A stretch of DNA of 64,000 nucleotides from Loripinus fragilis (lineage: Eukaryota; Mollusca; Bivalvia; Lucinida; Lucinidae), in contig CAXHUL010000503.1 of assembly GCA_964019695.1 (NCBI GenBank), positions 1 through 64,000 of the forward strand, in the 5' to 3' direction. A program made the translations under genes and the position numbers. How positions within the stretch are numbered: position 1 is the stretch's first letter; the number at the start of each line of letters is the position of its first letter. A model generated the notes under the pieces. That model was not told where the DNA came from and did not search any database. It saw only the letters and a list, made by a program, of their open reading frames with translations. Shown here in pieces: positions 22,956 to 33,118 of the stretch.

Positions 22956-24730
22956 TTTGATATGACTTTAAAGAAATATCTTTCTTTGGAATGACAATAA
23001 AAGTTATGAAAAGGGCAAATCATGCTGAATTTTTTTTTTATCAAAATTCAAGTGATTTTCTACCACAAGTACCTGTACATATTTGTTAAAGTTTCACAAG
23101 TTACCATTTTCTACAGTAGTTTAGATACTTTTATTAACACTAATACTCCTACGCCAAAAGGTGGTGCGCCTACACAGGCGGAATATACATCCAAGAAAGA
23201 AAGGTTTAACAATTCAAGTGATTAGGAAATGTAATATTTATTCTGGAGGTTGAACTTATACTCAGACAATTACTCTGTGCAAAATATTCACAACCTATTT
23301 CCTGGCAAAAGAAGAGCAACTGTTGGGCCGGTTCGACCCATATATATATTAAATGGATCTAAAATTCTGAAAGCATTCATTATATTCGAGGCAGTCTTTC
23401 TAATTTCAAAGTGCTGCGGGTCACTTTTTCCAAATTATATACCTAATTATATGCCCCTTATTATGTACCTCTAGGTCTATACCTGTATGAATTAATGCAT
23501 ATTTTAAGACATTCATAACCTTAGACATTCTTGAAATTAAAAGAATGGTTCCAAGATACGAAGGCCATTCATAAGTAACCGGTCTACCCTACTTCTGATC
23601 CAGATAGGTCGCTTATTCTTTTATAAAATTAATCTCTAGCAAGATACTCTTTGACCTTATGTTTGAAAAAAAATATTATCTAATAATTTAACAAATATAC
23701 AGCCACCATTGAAAGTGTGCTAAAATAACTTGGAAATATGCAGTACTACTATGTTCAAGAGTCATTTTCAAAAGGCAAATTGCAAATTTTATACTTGTAA
23801 CTAAGCTATAATTGAAGCCAATAGAATTTTTTTTCATGTTTTTAAATGAGAATAAGTTTCAGTGCTTTTGAAAAAAATCAGTCTTCAAATTTAATTGTTA
23901 CATATTCCCTTAGAAGAAATGGAAATTTCGTTTGTGAAAATTTGAGAATTCAAACATTTTGCCCCTTTCTATTTTGACTAAAATGTATTAATAATTATAT
24001 TCGGATATTAATTGATATATTACATAAATAGTTGTTAAAAGTTTTACTTTCTGAGAGTTCCAACATGTCTGAAAAGAGTTATGGTCCAGACTCCTTAACC
24101 AAGGGTCATTTAAGTTAGTATTGTGATTTATCAAATTATGCAATATTGTTGTTTTCATGCCACCATGTAGGCGACAAATTTTCCGTTCCATTAGGCGACA
24201 AATTTTCCGTTCCATTGATATATTACACATACTCACACCATTTTTCATACTAAAGATAATTACCAAATAGTAAAATTTACGTAACAACCAAATTCGACGA
24301 AAACAAATCATTTGACTCACTGGCCGACCTCGAAGACGCAATAAATTACCAACTAATGAACCAATAATGTTTTAATTTTGGACATATGTCTTAAAATGGT
24401 GACGAAACACACTGTGTAAATCTTGACTGTATTGGTCATTTAGAAATAGGTCAGGCTGGTTACTTATTGAATCACCCTCGCAAGCATGAGAATATAAATC
24501 AAATTGAATTACAAATCTTCAAAAAAGATTAAGCATTATGATGAAATTAATTCTATTACCAAAATTTCAATGTCAGTGGGCCATTTAAAATGGCATTTAG
24601 CGGCTTTAAACAGGACGGGAAGGGTGCAAGGGGAGGGAGAAGGAAATATGAATGTGATGAAAGGAAATACAAACCAATGAACATAACATCAGGAAGACGA
24701 ATACTCTATATACCCCTTTCCGAAATTAAA
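22956..24730. other. AT-rich stretch without recognised gene
   Basis: A tandem pair of about 25 bp (GGCGACAAATTTTCCGTTCCATT) sits at about 24168-24217. Otherwise I see nothing supportable; short frames lack any domain. Confidence 0.45.
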
Positions 24731-25481
24731 ATGAATTGCATTTTATGTCTGCAGCAGTTTGTGATGATTTGAATTGTTCTATAGTTGGATGCGGATTCTT
24801 CAATGTTTTTGTTTTGTTAATTACTTTTACATTTCATATTCTAACAATGTCAATTTCACATATTTCCAAATCATTTGTTAGGAAATAAAAATACAATTTG
24901 TTTTATCATTTATGCCTTCTAAATTTGGCGATAAAGGTTTCAATATAACTCAAAAATAAAATAAAAATTATAGAAAAAAGTTGTAATTATTTTAATGTAT
25001 ATTCTATATTTTAAATTTTATTTAATTTTAATAGTTAATATTTTTTATGTTCTATGTTGGTCTGTGGAAAGTTATGTTTTGATCTGAGGTGAGGGCTGTG
25101 TAATACCATAATATGAGAGATTAGGTATCTGACATTTATTTTTTACAATTTTATACCGAAATTTGTATTTTTGTTATTGTTGAATATTCAGCAATATAAA
25201 TAGAAAATTATAAATATTCAGCAATAATAGAAGATAATAATAATAAATGAAAAAAGTCTGATTTAAAAATTTGAGATATTAAATAGAAGTGCAAACATTC
25301 TACATCAAAGAACTAATGGTCTGTGGTGTTATAATGTTTGGCAATCTTGGTTTAAAACTCTTAAATTTAATAATTTTTCACATTTTACTACTTTAAAATT
25401 TATCATTCTTATTGTAAATATTTTGTATTGTGGTCTGTGGTGGTCTGTGGTGATCTGTGATGCTCTGTGGTATTTAGACTC
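24731..25481 (-). repeat. Right long inverted repeat arm
   Basis: Reverse complement of 5859-6610; ends GGTCTGTGGTATTTAGACTC at 25462-25481, directly against protease coding sequence of the retrotransposon. Confidence 0.85.
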
Positions 25482-26133
25482 GCCCTCTGAGACTGATGCT
25501 GTTATGGAGATTTATGAACCATTCTTATCAGATGGTTCCGTGTCACTTAATAGTGACTTTGCCCAATCTACCCCTATTAAAATCTTACGAGATACTGGTG
25601 CTTCTCAATCCCTTATCTTGGCAGATACACTGCCTTTTTCTGAGAAGACTTCTTCTGGGACAAGTGTCCTTATCCAGGGTGTGGAGTGTGGATTTATTAA
25701 TGTACCGCTCCATAACATTTGTTTGTCCTCAGACTTAGTTACTGGTCTTGTGCCTGTAGGTATTAGACCTTCTTTACCTTTTAAAGGTGTTCACTTGCTT
25801 TTAGGCAATGATTTGGCTGGAGATAAGGTTGTAGTAGACCCACTTTTGACCAACACACCTTGTGTTGATCAACCGCCTGATCCTATTGAGCAGGAAATTC
25901 CTGACCTTTACCCTTCTTGTGCTGTCACTAGGGCAATGGTAAAGAAAGCCAAACAGAATAATGGGATGCAGGATATTAATTTAGCTGACACTTTGATAGG
26001 TCAGTCCTTTAATGATGAGATTTCAAATTCTCTTTCTCCCAGCCAGTCTGACATTCAGACTGACTTTGACATTTCAAGGTCAAACACTGACCTTTCACCT
26101 TCAATTTCAAATGTCAAGATCACAGCTTTGTAA
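25482..26133 (+). pseudogene. pol: Retrotransposon aspartic protease domain
   Basis: After an open run from the inverted repeat, element sequence begins with SPSETDAVMEIYEPF. The active-site motif LRDTGASQSLI (DTGA, at about 25588-25620) marks a retropepsin, which works as a dimer to cut Gag-Pol. A hydrophobic stretch ending in HLLLGNDLAGDKV fits the second conserved region of the fold. The frame stops at 26131-26133; integrase continues in the +1 frame with overlap from 26012, so either a programmed shift or an indel lies near 26110-26130. The Met at the start of the open frame lies in the inserted repeat and is not the true start. Confidence 0.85.
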
Positions 26134-26944
26134 GGAACAACATAGTGATCCTGAGATATCACCTTTCTTTGATAGAGCTTTAGATGAAAATGAAATGTCA
26201 CAGGTCCCTGTTTGCTATTATGTAAAAAATGACATTTTGATGAGAAAATGGCGTCCTCCTGATGTCTCAGCAGATGATGAGTGGACTGTTAACCACCAGA
26301 TTGTTGTCCCAAGAGCTTATCGTCCTGAAATTTTGAATTTGGCTCATGAAACTCCCATGTCAGGCCATTTAGGTGTAAATAAGACCTATCACAAGATTCT
26401 TAATCATTTCTTTTGGCCAGGATTAAAATCTGATGTTTCTCAGCACTGCAAATCCTGTCACACTTGTCAAATAGTAGGAAAACCCAATCAGACCATTCCA
26501 AAAGCTTCTTTACGGCCCATTCCTGCATTTGATGAACCTTTTAGCAGATTCATTATTGACTGTGTAGGTCCCCTACCCAAAACAAAGTCAGGTTGTCAAT
26601 ATCTTTTGACTATTATGTGTGCTTCAACACGCTTCCCTGAAGCCATTCCACTCAGAAATATCAAGACTAAGACAATTGTTACGGCACTTGTGAAATTTTT
26701 CACTTTTGTTGGCCTTCCAAGGTCTGTACAATCTGATCAAGGTTCAAATTTTATTTCAGGAATTTTTCAACAAGTCATGCATGAACTTGGTATCAAACAA
26801 TACAAGTCATCGGCTTATCATCCTGAAAGCCAGGGTGCCTTAGAAAGATTTCATCAAACTTTGAAAAACATGATCAGATCTTACTGCTTTGACACGGAAA
26901 AGGATTGGGATGAGGGCATACATTTGCTTTTATTTGCTGTTTGA
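26012..26944 (+). pseudogene. pol: Retrotransposon integrase, N-terminal and core domains (cut by TGA)
   Basis: Inserts element DNA into the genome. Zinc-binding domain: AHETPMSGHLG provides the two histidines and CKSCHTC the cysteines. Core: first Asp in FIIDCVGPLP, second Asp in SDQGSNF, Glu in SQGALERFHQTLK, so the DDE triad is complete. The frame ends at a TGA (26942-26944) in the middle of the domain (LLFAV-stop-ES), after which the same frame continues through SIGFSPFELVFGH; the stop fits a CGA to TGA change. This domain lies before reverse transcriptase, which defines the Gmr1-like order. Confidence 0.88.
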
Positions 26945-27001
26945 GAATCTGTACAAAAGTCTATTGGGTTCAGCCCATTTGAACTGGTATTTGGGCATAC
27001 T

Positions 27002-28913
27002 GTGCACGGACCTTTGAAACTTCTGAAAGAAAAATTTCTCTCAGATGATGACAGCTCTTTGAACTTACTTCAGTATGTGTCTGATTTCAAAAATAGACTA
27101 TCAAAAGCCTGTGAAGCTGCTCTGTCCAATCTCAAATCGGCTCAAAGCAAAATGAAATTGCTTTATGATGAAAATCCTCAGGGTAGAAATTTTGAACCTG
27201 GAGACAAGGTACTTGCTCTTTTGCCCATTCCTGCTAAACCATTGCAAGCTAGATATTATGGTCCTTATACTGTTGACAAAAAGTTAAGTGATGTTAATTA
27301 CACTGTTAACACTCCTGGGAGACGCAAACAAAAACAGTTATGTCATATCAACATGCTTAAAAAGTACATTGATAGGGATAGTTCTGATATTTCATCAGTA
27401 AATCTAGTAAATACTGTCCCTCTTGAACAAAATCAAATGGACTCTGAAGATATGAACTTTGTGAAATCTGATCCCGCGTCATCAAAACTCAAGAACTCTG
27501 ATATCTTAAAGGATCTTGACCAGAAATTGTCTCATCTTAGTTCAGGCAAGAAACTTGAACTGAAGCAATTAATTATTGAATATGAGCACTTATTTCCGGA
27601 TATTCCATCTAAAACTGACAAAATCTATCATGATGTTGAACTTATTGATGCTTCAAAACCTGTGAAACAACATTCATACAGAATGAACCCTGTAAAACAA
27701 CAAATTCTCAGAGAAGAAGTTCAATACTTGCTGGACAATGACTTTATAGAACCTAGTCAAAGTGAATGGAGTTCTCCTTGTATTCTTGTACCAAAACCTG
27801 ATGGGACATTTCGCATGTGTACGGACTATCGTAAAGTAAATTCTGTCACCAAAACAGACACATTTCCTATCCCACGAATCGATGACTGCATCGATAACAT
27901 TGGACAAGCCAAATATGCTATGAAATTCATCCTGCTTAAAGGATTTTGGCAAATACCTCTGACAAACAGAGCAAAGGAGATCTCAGCATTTGTTACTCCA
28001 GACGGATTGTATCAGTATAAAATTATGCCGTTTGGAATGAAGAACTCCCCAGCGACATGTCAATGCTTAGTTAACAACTTGATATTTAATCTGGCTGGCT
28101 GTAAAGCCTATATCTACGACGCTATCATCTTCAGTGAAGAATGGGAACGACACTTACAAACTATCAGAAATTTCTTCGACAGACTTAGTGAAGCTAAACT
28201 AACAGTTAACTTAACAAAGAGTGAATTTTGCCATGCAAATTTGACATTTTCAGGTCATCTGGTGGGACAAGGTCAGGTAAAACCTGTAAAGGCTAAAGTT
28301 GAGGCTCTTGCAGATTTTCCCGTACCTTCTGGCAAAAGACAACTGATGGACTTTCTTGGTATGGCTGGATATTACAGGAAATTCTATAATAACTTCTCTG
28401 TCATAGCAGAGCCTTTGACAAACTTACTTGGAAAAAGGGTCAAGTTTATTTGGACTGATAACTGTCAGAAGTCTTTTGAAAAGCTTAAAGCCATACTTAA
28501 AAGTGCTCCAGTTCTCTTAGCACCAAGATTTAACAAAGAATTTAAGTTGGCCGTAGATGCCAGTGATGTTGGTGCTGGCAGTGTATTGTTACAAGAAGAT
28601 GACAATGGTGTTGATCATCCTGTTTGTTACTATTCTAAAAAGTTTAACAAACATCAGAGAAATTACTCTACTGTAGAGAAAGAATGCTTATCTCTCATTC
28701 TTGCTCTTCAGCACTTCGAAGTTTACCTAGCCTCTTCAGTTGCACCTATTGTCATTTTCACTGATCACAATCCACTGACTTTCAGTCATAAAATGAAAAA
28801 CAAGAACCAGCGTTTACTCAGATGGAGTCTCATGTTGCAAGGGGCACAATCTAGATATCAGACATATTAAAGGAAAAGATAATATCATCCCAGATGCACT
28901 CTCTAGGGCTTAG
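27002..28913 (+). pseudogene. pol: Integrase C-terminus, reverse transcriptase and RNase H
   Basis: Same frame as integrase. Residues 1-125 hold the integrase C-terminal domain (GDKVLALLP, ARYYGPYTV). From about residue 195 follows reverse transcriptase: SSPCILVPKPDGTFRMCTDYR, FPIPRIDD, LLKGFWQIPL, MPFGMKNSPATCQ, AYIYDAIIFS. Two catalytic aspartates are missing: the motif A position is Ile (ATC, 27929-27931) and the first Asp of the YxDD box is Tyr (TAC, 28115-28117). RNase H keeps Asp (AVDAS), Glu (VEKE) and Asp (TDHN). The frame shifts near 28850; the conserved end of the domain (IKGKDNIIPDALSR) is read in another frame to the TAG at 28911-28913. Confidence 0.92.
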
Positions 28914-29049
28914 CTGCCTCAGCATTTTTGATATTGAGTTTGTGCTATTGCTCCTTATTGATCTGATGTGATTTCACATTATTGTTTTTTTTATATAATT
29001 GTTCATTATTGCAAAAGAAAGCTTTACTTCATAAAACTTTCTTTTCTTT
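28914..29049 (+). other. 3' untranslated region of the retrotransposon
   Basis: AT-rich, without a frame; no room for an envelope gene between RNase H and the polypurine tract. Confidence 0.7.
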
Positions 29050-29061
29050 GAGGAGGGGAAG
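29050..29061 (+). other. Polypurine tract
   Basis: GAGGAGGGGAAG directly before the 3' LTR; primes plus-strand synthesis in LTR elements. Confidence 0.85.
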
Positions 29062-29836
29062 TGTAACATGTATGGTGTTTATCTGTTTCATATTTTGTTT
29101 ACTTAGTTTCTGATTGACCCAGATATTGGAGAAATTGATGGTAAATAAGTTATTGTAAACAAGGTATTTATTTGGTTATAAGAATTTTCTAGAATGATGA
29201 CTTATCATCTAGAAACTAAAAATGCATTGTCATAGAAGGTTCTGGAACCTTGGAGAAAAGCCCAGAATTCACTAGATTTTTCTTTTCCATGCCAATAGAA
29301 GTTTCTGGAATTAACTGGAATCATTGAGTAATCTCTGGAACTTTCCGGAATAAATAAATATAGCATATGATATCATAATTCTTCCTGATTATTCCGGAAC
29401 TTTCTGAAAGGGTATATATAAGAGTAAACTTTTCATAAGGGCATCTTTGAAATAATTTCACCTTTTAAAAGTCTAAACCTTTTGTGCTGGAATTCTATAT
29501 TGGAATACTTAGTGCTTAACTTATTCATTCTGGATTACTTTGGAGTATTCAGTTTTGAATTCAGACTTCATGTTCATTTGGATTTATCTTCAAAATCTGG
29601 GATCAGAAACTGCTGAAAGACTTGTGTTGATAAATATTCTGAGGGACAGTCGGACATACAAGGTATTGTAAATTAGACTTTCTTTGATTGTATAACTATT
29701 TTCCATTGCTTATTGTAAATGTTAATTTTTGTTTTTAATAAATTTTGTTAAATTTTAAAAGTGCTTTTTGCTGACTTTCCAAATAGCAAAATTTTGGTTT
29801 CCTGAATTCTTTTCTAGTTACGCCTGGCACGTAACA
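29062..29836 (+). repeat. 3' LTR
   Basis: 775 bp, TG...CA ends, about 98% identical to 352-1127. Carries the same TATA box and polyadenylation signal. Confidence 0.95.
29182..29404 (+). promoter_or_regulatory. Heat-shock-element motif cluster in the 3' LTR
   Basis: Perfect three-unit motifs at 29182-29194, 29235-29247, 29298-29310, 29338-29350 and 29392-29404, each identical to its 5' counterpart. Placed here, the LTR promoter would read outward to the right, toward and antisense to the TPR-gene exons. Confidence 0.7.
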
Positions 29837-29840
29837 TTAG
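29837..29840. repeat. Right target-site duplication (TTAG)
   Basis: Matches 348-351. Confidence 0.85.
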
Positions 29841-30079
29841 AAGATACACCCGTTTTAGCTCTTAAAATCAGTAAAGGGGGGATGGGATGTATTTAGGGCG
29901 GCCGTGTTATGAATATGCTTTAGATTGCCATCTTGTCTACTTAGCAATACCAGGGACATGTCTGTTATGCATGAAAAAGCAAAATGGGATTGTATTATTT
30001 ATATGCAACCGCAAAAATTGAAATTCAAATTTGTTCAAATAAACATGAAACAGGTCTTGTATAATCTGGGCCAGTCTAG

Positions 30080-30895
30080 TGTTAGGCAAGCACCTAACCT
30101 TTGTTAGGCTAGCACCAATAATCATATTATAACCTGTGTTAAACAAACACCAATATACATTTCCTAACTTGTGTTAGGCAAGCACCAATAAATGTTTCCT
30201 AACTTGTGTTAAACAAACACCAATAAACATTTCCTAACTTGTGTTAGGCAAGCATCAATAAAGTTTCCTAACCTGTGTTAGGGATGCACCAATAAACATA
30301 TCCTAACCTGAGTTAGGCAAGCACCAATAAACATATCCTATCCTGTGTTAGGCAAGCACCAATAAAGATATCCTATCTCGTGTTAGGCAAGCACCAATAA
30401 AGTTTCTTAACCTATTAGGCATGCACCAATTAACATGTCCTAACCTGTGTTAGGCAAGCACCAAAAAACATAGCCTAGCCTATGCTAGGCAAGCACCAAT
30501 AAACATATCCTATCCTGTGTTAGGCAAGCACCAATTAAAATCCTAGCCTGTGTTAGGCAAGCACCAATAAAAATCCTAGCCTGTGTTAGGCAAGGACCAA
30601 TAAAAAATCCTAACCTGTGTTAGGCAAGCACCAATAAACATATCCTATCCTGTGTTAGGCAAGCACCAATTAAATCCTAGCCTGTGTTAGGCAAGCACCA
30701 ATTTAAATCCTAGCCTGTGTTAGGCAAGGACCAATAAACATATCCTAACCTGTGTTAAGCAAGCACCAATAAGTATATCTTATTAACCTGTGTAAGGCAA
30801 GTACCTTTGAGCATATTTAAACATGTGTTAGGCAACACTGATTCAGAATTTCAAACTTGTGTTAGGCAAGCACCTAACCTGTATTAGGCAAGCTG
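30080..30895. repeat. Minisatellite of about 35 bp, more than 20 copies
   Basis: Unit resembles GTGTTAGGCAAGCACCAATAAACATATCCTAACCT, with units of about 30 to 38 bp and many single-base changes. It lies in an intron of the TPR gene, ending about 40 bp from the exon donor site at 30934. Confidence 0.9.
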
Positions 30896-30934
30896 GTGAA
30901 AGATCAATAACCATTGATAATATTAAGTGCCTAC

Positions 30935-31146
30935 CTTTCTTTTCCATGAGTAGACCATAATGGTTATACACATCTTTACTCTCAGGGCTTATCTGCTCTG
31001 CTCTATTCAGGTGTTGGGCAGCTTCTGCTAAATTCCCCAGCTTTATTAAGGCTGCACTCACGGACACCAGGGCATCCACATACTGATCGTCTTCCTTGAG
31101 AGCTTTATATAACCAGTAAAGACCTTCTGAATGTTCACCACATTTA
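30935..31146 (-). CDS. TPR-repeat protein, internal exon
   Basis: Minus-strand exon of 212 bp. It begins after the acceptor TTTTCTGTTACAG and ends at the donor G|GTAGGCAC. It is phase 2 on entry and phase 1 on exit, 70 full codons. The peptide has tetratricopeptide pattern: YWLYKALKEDDQYVDALVSV, then LIKLGNLAEAAQHLNRAEQI, then SPESKDVYNHYGLLMEKKG. TPR units form helical hairpins that bind partner proteins. It joins the exon at 33119-33262 with matching phase. The family could be TMTC (ER O-mannosyltransferase with TPR tail) or another TPR protein; the fragment does not decide. Frame beyond the borders runs into intron sequence. Confidence 0.82.
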
Positions 31147-31357
31147 CTGTAACAGAAAACAGGCAAAGACCTTGCAAGGTTCATACAGGCAAATTCTAGT
31201 ACAATTCAAGGACTTTTCAAGGACTTCTAAAGACTATCCTACAGTTTTCAAGGACTAAAAGTTTATGAAAAACCTGATTTAAGTGTTAAAATTCTACTTC
31301 AGAAATGCTAGACTGAGATAATGGAGAAATAAGTACTAGAAAATTAGTATAAAATTG

Positions 31358-31405
31358 TTGTGCCTTTATTTGGTGCAGCAATTGCTGCAACAAATAAAGG
31401 CACAA
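31358..31405. repeat. 48-bp palindrome without loop
   Basis: TTGTGCCTTTATTTGGTGCAGCAA is followed directly by its complement with one mismatch. Intronic in the TPR gene; surrounding text repeats TTCAAGGACTTTTCAAGGAC. Confidence 0.8.
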
Positions 31406-31705
31406 GTTTTATTCTGATTTAGATCTCTATCAACAGTGTTAATTACTACATTAATAGAAGCATTCAAGGTCTTTTTCAAGGTCTTTGCCTGATTTTCCAG
31501 TACTTTCAAGGCATAATTAATTTTTAAGGACTTCTCAAGAAAGCCCTCCAAATTTAAGTACTTTTCAAGCCTGTGCAAAACCTGCCTTGATATGAGTGGT
31601 TTCTAGAAATATTGCTGTCCCTTTATGATCCTTTGTAATACTATGATAAGGGTCCATATAATAGGAATAGGGCGTTTTAAAAGTAAAATGACAGTATTAC
31701 AAAAT

Positions 31706-31748
31706 AATTATAGGAAAATGACCATTTTATGGTCATTTTCCTATAATT
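31706..31748. repeat. Perfect 20-bp hairpin with 3-base loop
   Basis: AATTATAGGAAAATGACCAT and its exact complement around TTT. Pairing continues imperfectly outward (ATTACAAA and TTTGTAAT), so it is probably a small foldback element. Confidence 0.8.
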
Positions 31749-32013
31749 CCTTTGTAATAATTTTCATATTGAAAAATAGATCTTTAAAGTTTAGAAGCCA
31801 AGATGACCGACTTGTGCATCAAGCATGCATGCACGGCAATCATGTGGTACAAGATGCGTAGATTTTGGTATGAACCTTATTTAACAATCTGTAAACCACA
31901 TACCAGGATCAAGATCACAAATAAAAAGAAGCTAAGCTGAGCTTAGACAAAGCAATGTTCCAAATCACTCAGTGCAATGCTAAGCCAGAGAAAGGAGGCA
32001 GAAACAGCTTGGC

Positions 32014-32207
32014 TTAACCCTTAAAGCGCCAAGAAAAAAGCATCTGAAATTTGACGTCTGCTGAAGTCGTCTGCTGCAAATAATTACCTAACATTACTGA
32101 CTAATTTAAGCATTGAAGTAAACAGGACTGTCATAAAGGCTTCATAAACATTTCAGCAGACAAGAAAAGCAGACGACTTTTGTTGCGATTGGCGCTTAAA
32201 GAGTTAA
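32014..32207. mobile_element. 194-bp MITE with TTAACCCTTAAAGCGCCAA ends
   Basis: The left end pairs with TTGGCGCTTAAAGAGTTAA at the right. The interior holds a second inverted pair (GTCGTCTGCTG and CAGACGAC). Non-coding. Confidence 0.75.
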
Positions 32208-32248
32208 AGCTAATGCATCACCAAGTCTAGCCGTTACTTGGGGAAAAT

Positions 32249-32447
32249 GGGAGCACAGTGGCCCATAGTAGAGTGCTTGACTCTTGACAGAGAGTTCCCG
32301 GGTTCAAGCCTCACCGGCATCACTGCGTTGTGTCCTTGAGCAAGACACATTAATCCTAGCTTAGTACTGGTTCAACCCCGGAAGACCCATCCCTACGTAA
32401 CTTAAAGATTGTTGAAAGGACATAAAGAATCAAATCAAACAAACAAA
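32249..32447 (+). mobile_element. Full-length SINE family 1 with 15-bp target duplication
   Basis: TTACTTGGGGAAAAT (32234-32248) and TTACTTTGGGAAAAT (32448-32462) flank it, 14 of 15 identical. Head CCCATAGTAGAGTGCTTGACT, box B GGGTTCAAGCC, body TGTCCTTGAGCAAGACACATTAATCC, tail CATAAAGAATCAAATCAAAC plus (AAAC). The best copy for defining the family. Confidence 0.88.
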
Positions 32448-32544
32448 TTACTTTGGGAAAATAGATTTAATTTCAGAGATGAAATTTAATAAATTTCCCA
32501 AAATACAAGTCAGTGGGAAGTGAAGGTTCACAATGGGTTGTTTT

Positions 32545-32768
32545 TCCCCAAAACAGTGGGGACCCAGATGAAATTCTGCATTGTGTGGCATTTCATCAGG
32601 GTCTACACGGTTTGCCAAGACAAAACCGATCTTCAGATCGGAAAAGAAATACAATATTTTCTTTGAAATTACATCCTTTGACCCCTCAATATATACAATG
32701 GACCATCCTGAAAATAATATTATATGTAGCTTTATGGAAAATTTCATTGCTCTAAAGGGTTATTAACT
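32545..32768. mobile_element. Second copy of the 8231-8440 MITE family
   Basis: Shares GGGGACCCAGATGAAATTCTGCA, CAATATATACAATGGACCATCCTGA and the closing AAAGGGTTATTAAC with 8231-8440. The left end is degenerate. Confidence 0.6.
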
Positions 32769-33118
32769 TTAAACATCCCAAAATGTGTCGCAGAACTCCG
32801 CGAATTTGTTATCTTTTATAATGATTAACTCTTTGTGTATTGGTAATAGCTACAAGTCTCGTATATTCTGACTACAAAACCTTTTTAAATAATCTAAATA
32901 TTGTTATCGCTAATGAAACACAGAGTTAAGGGACTTTGATGTCTTCTGACGTTATGTCATATGACGTCGTTTAGGATATTTTACGTTAGTAACCAGAGAA
33001 AGTTGTACAAGAACACGCGATATGTAACAATTATAAATAAACGTCCTTTTAATGTGGCACCAAATAAATATGGCAAACTTGTGTGTGTCTATGATTCTTT
33101 GCCACAAAATGTACTTAC

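Larger units (their letters stand above)
5859..25481. mobile_element. 19.6-kb unit bounded by about 750-bp inverted repeats
   Basis: The sequence from 5859 (GAGTCTAAATACCACAGACC) rightward to about 6610 is the reverse complement of about 24731-25481, with scattered substitutions and small indels. Retrotransposon coding sequence abuts both outer ends. The size and long terminal inverted repeats resemble Polinton/Maverick elements, but I find no polymerase B, integrase, ATPase or protease frame inside, and no clear 6-bp duplication. It may be a large non-autonomous TIR element swollen by nested insertions, or two inverted copies of a smaller repeat. Contents are listed separately. Confidence 0.65.
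352..29836 (+). mobile_element. Gmr1-like Ty3/gypsy LTR retrotransposon, defective and expanded by nested insertions
   Basis: Two long direct LTRs (TG...CA ends) bound the unit, with a primer-binding site after the first and a polypurine tract before the second. The order inside is gag, CCHC knuckle, protease, integrase, reverse transcriptase, RNase H. Integrase before reverse transcriptase is the Ty1/copia-like order known in the Gmr1 group of Ty3/gypsy elements. Host-like coding sequence totals only about 6 kb; the rest is later insertions at 2093-3182, 3852-5756 and 5859-25481. There is no envelope-like frame between RNase H and the 3' LTR. Stops, frameshifts and lost catalytic residues mean this copy cannot make its own enzymes. 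Confidence 0.93.

Noticed and set aside
5859..25481. Complete Polinton/Maverick element
   Set aside because: Size and inverted ends fit, but no polymerase B, integrase, ATPase, protease or capsid frame can be read and no 6-bp duplication is seen.
28914..29061. Envelope-like gene after RNase H
   Set aside because: Only about 140 bp lie between the pol end and the polypurine tract; there is no frame.
30080..30895. TTAGGC units as telomeric DNA
   Set aside because: The unit is about 35 bp with unrelated sequence between, so it is a minisatellite rather than a telomere.
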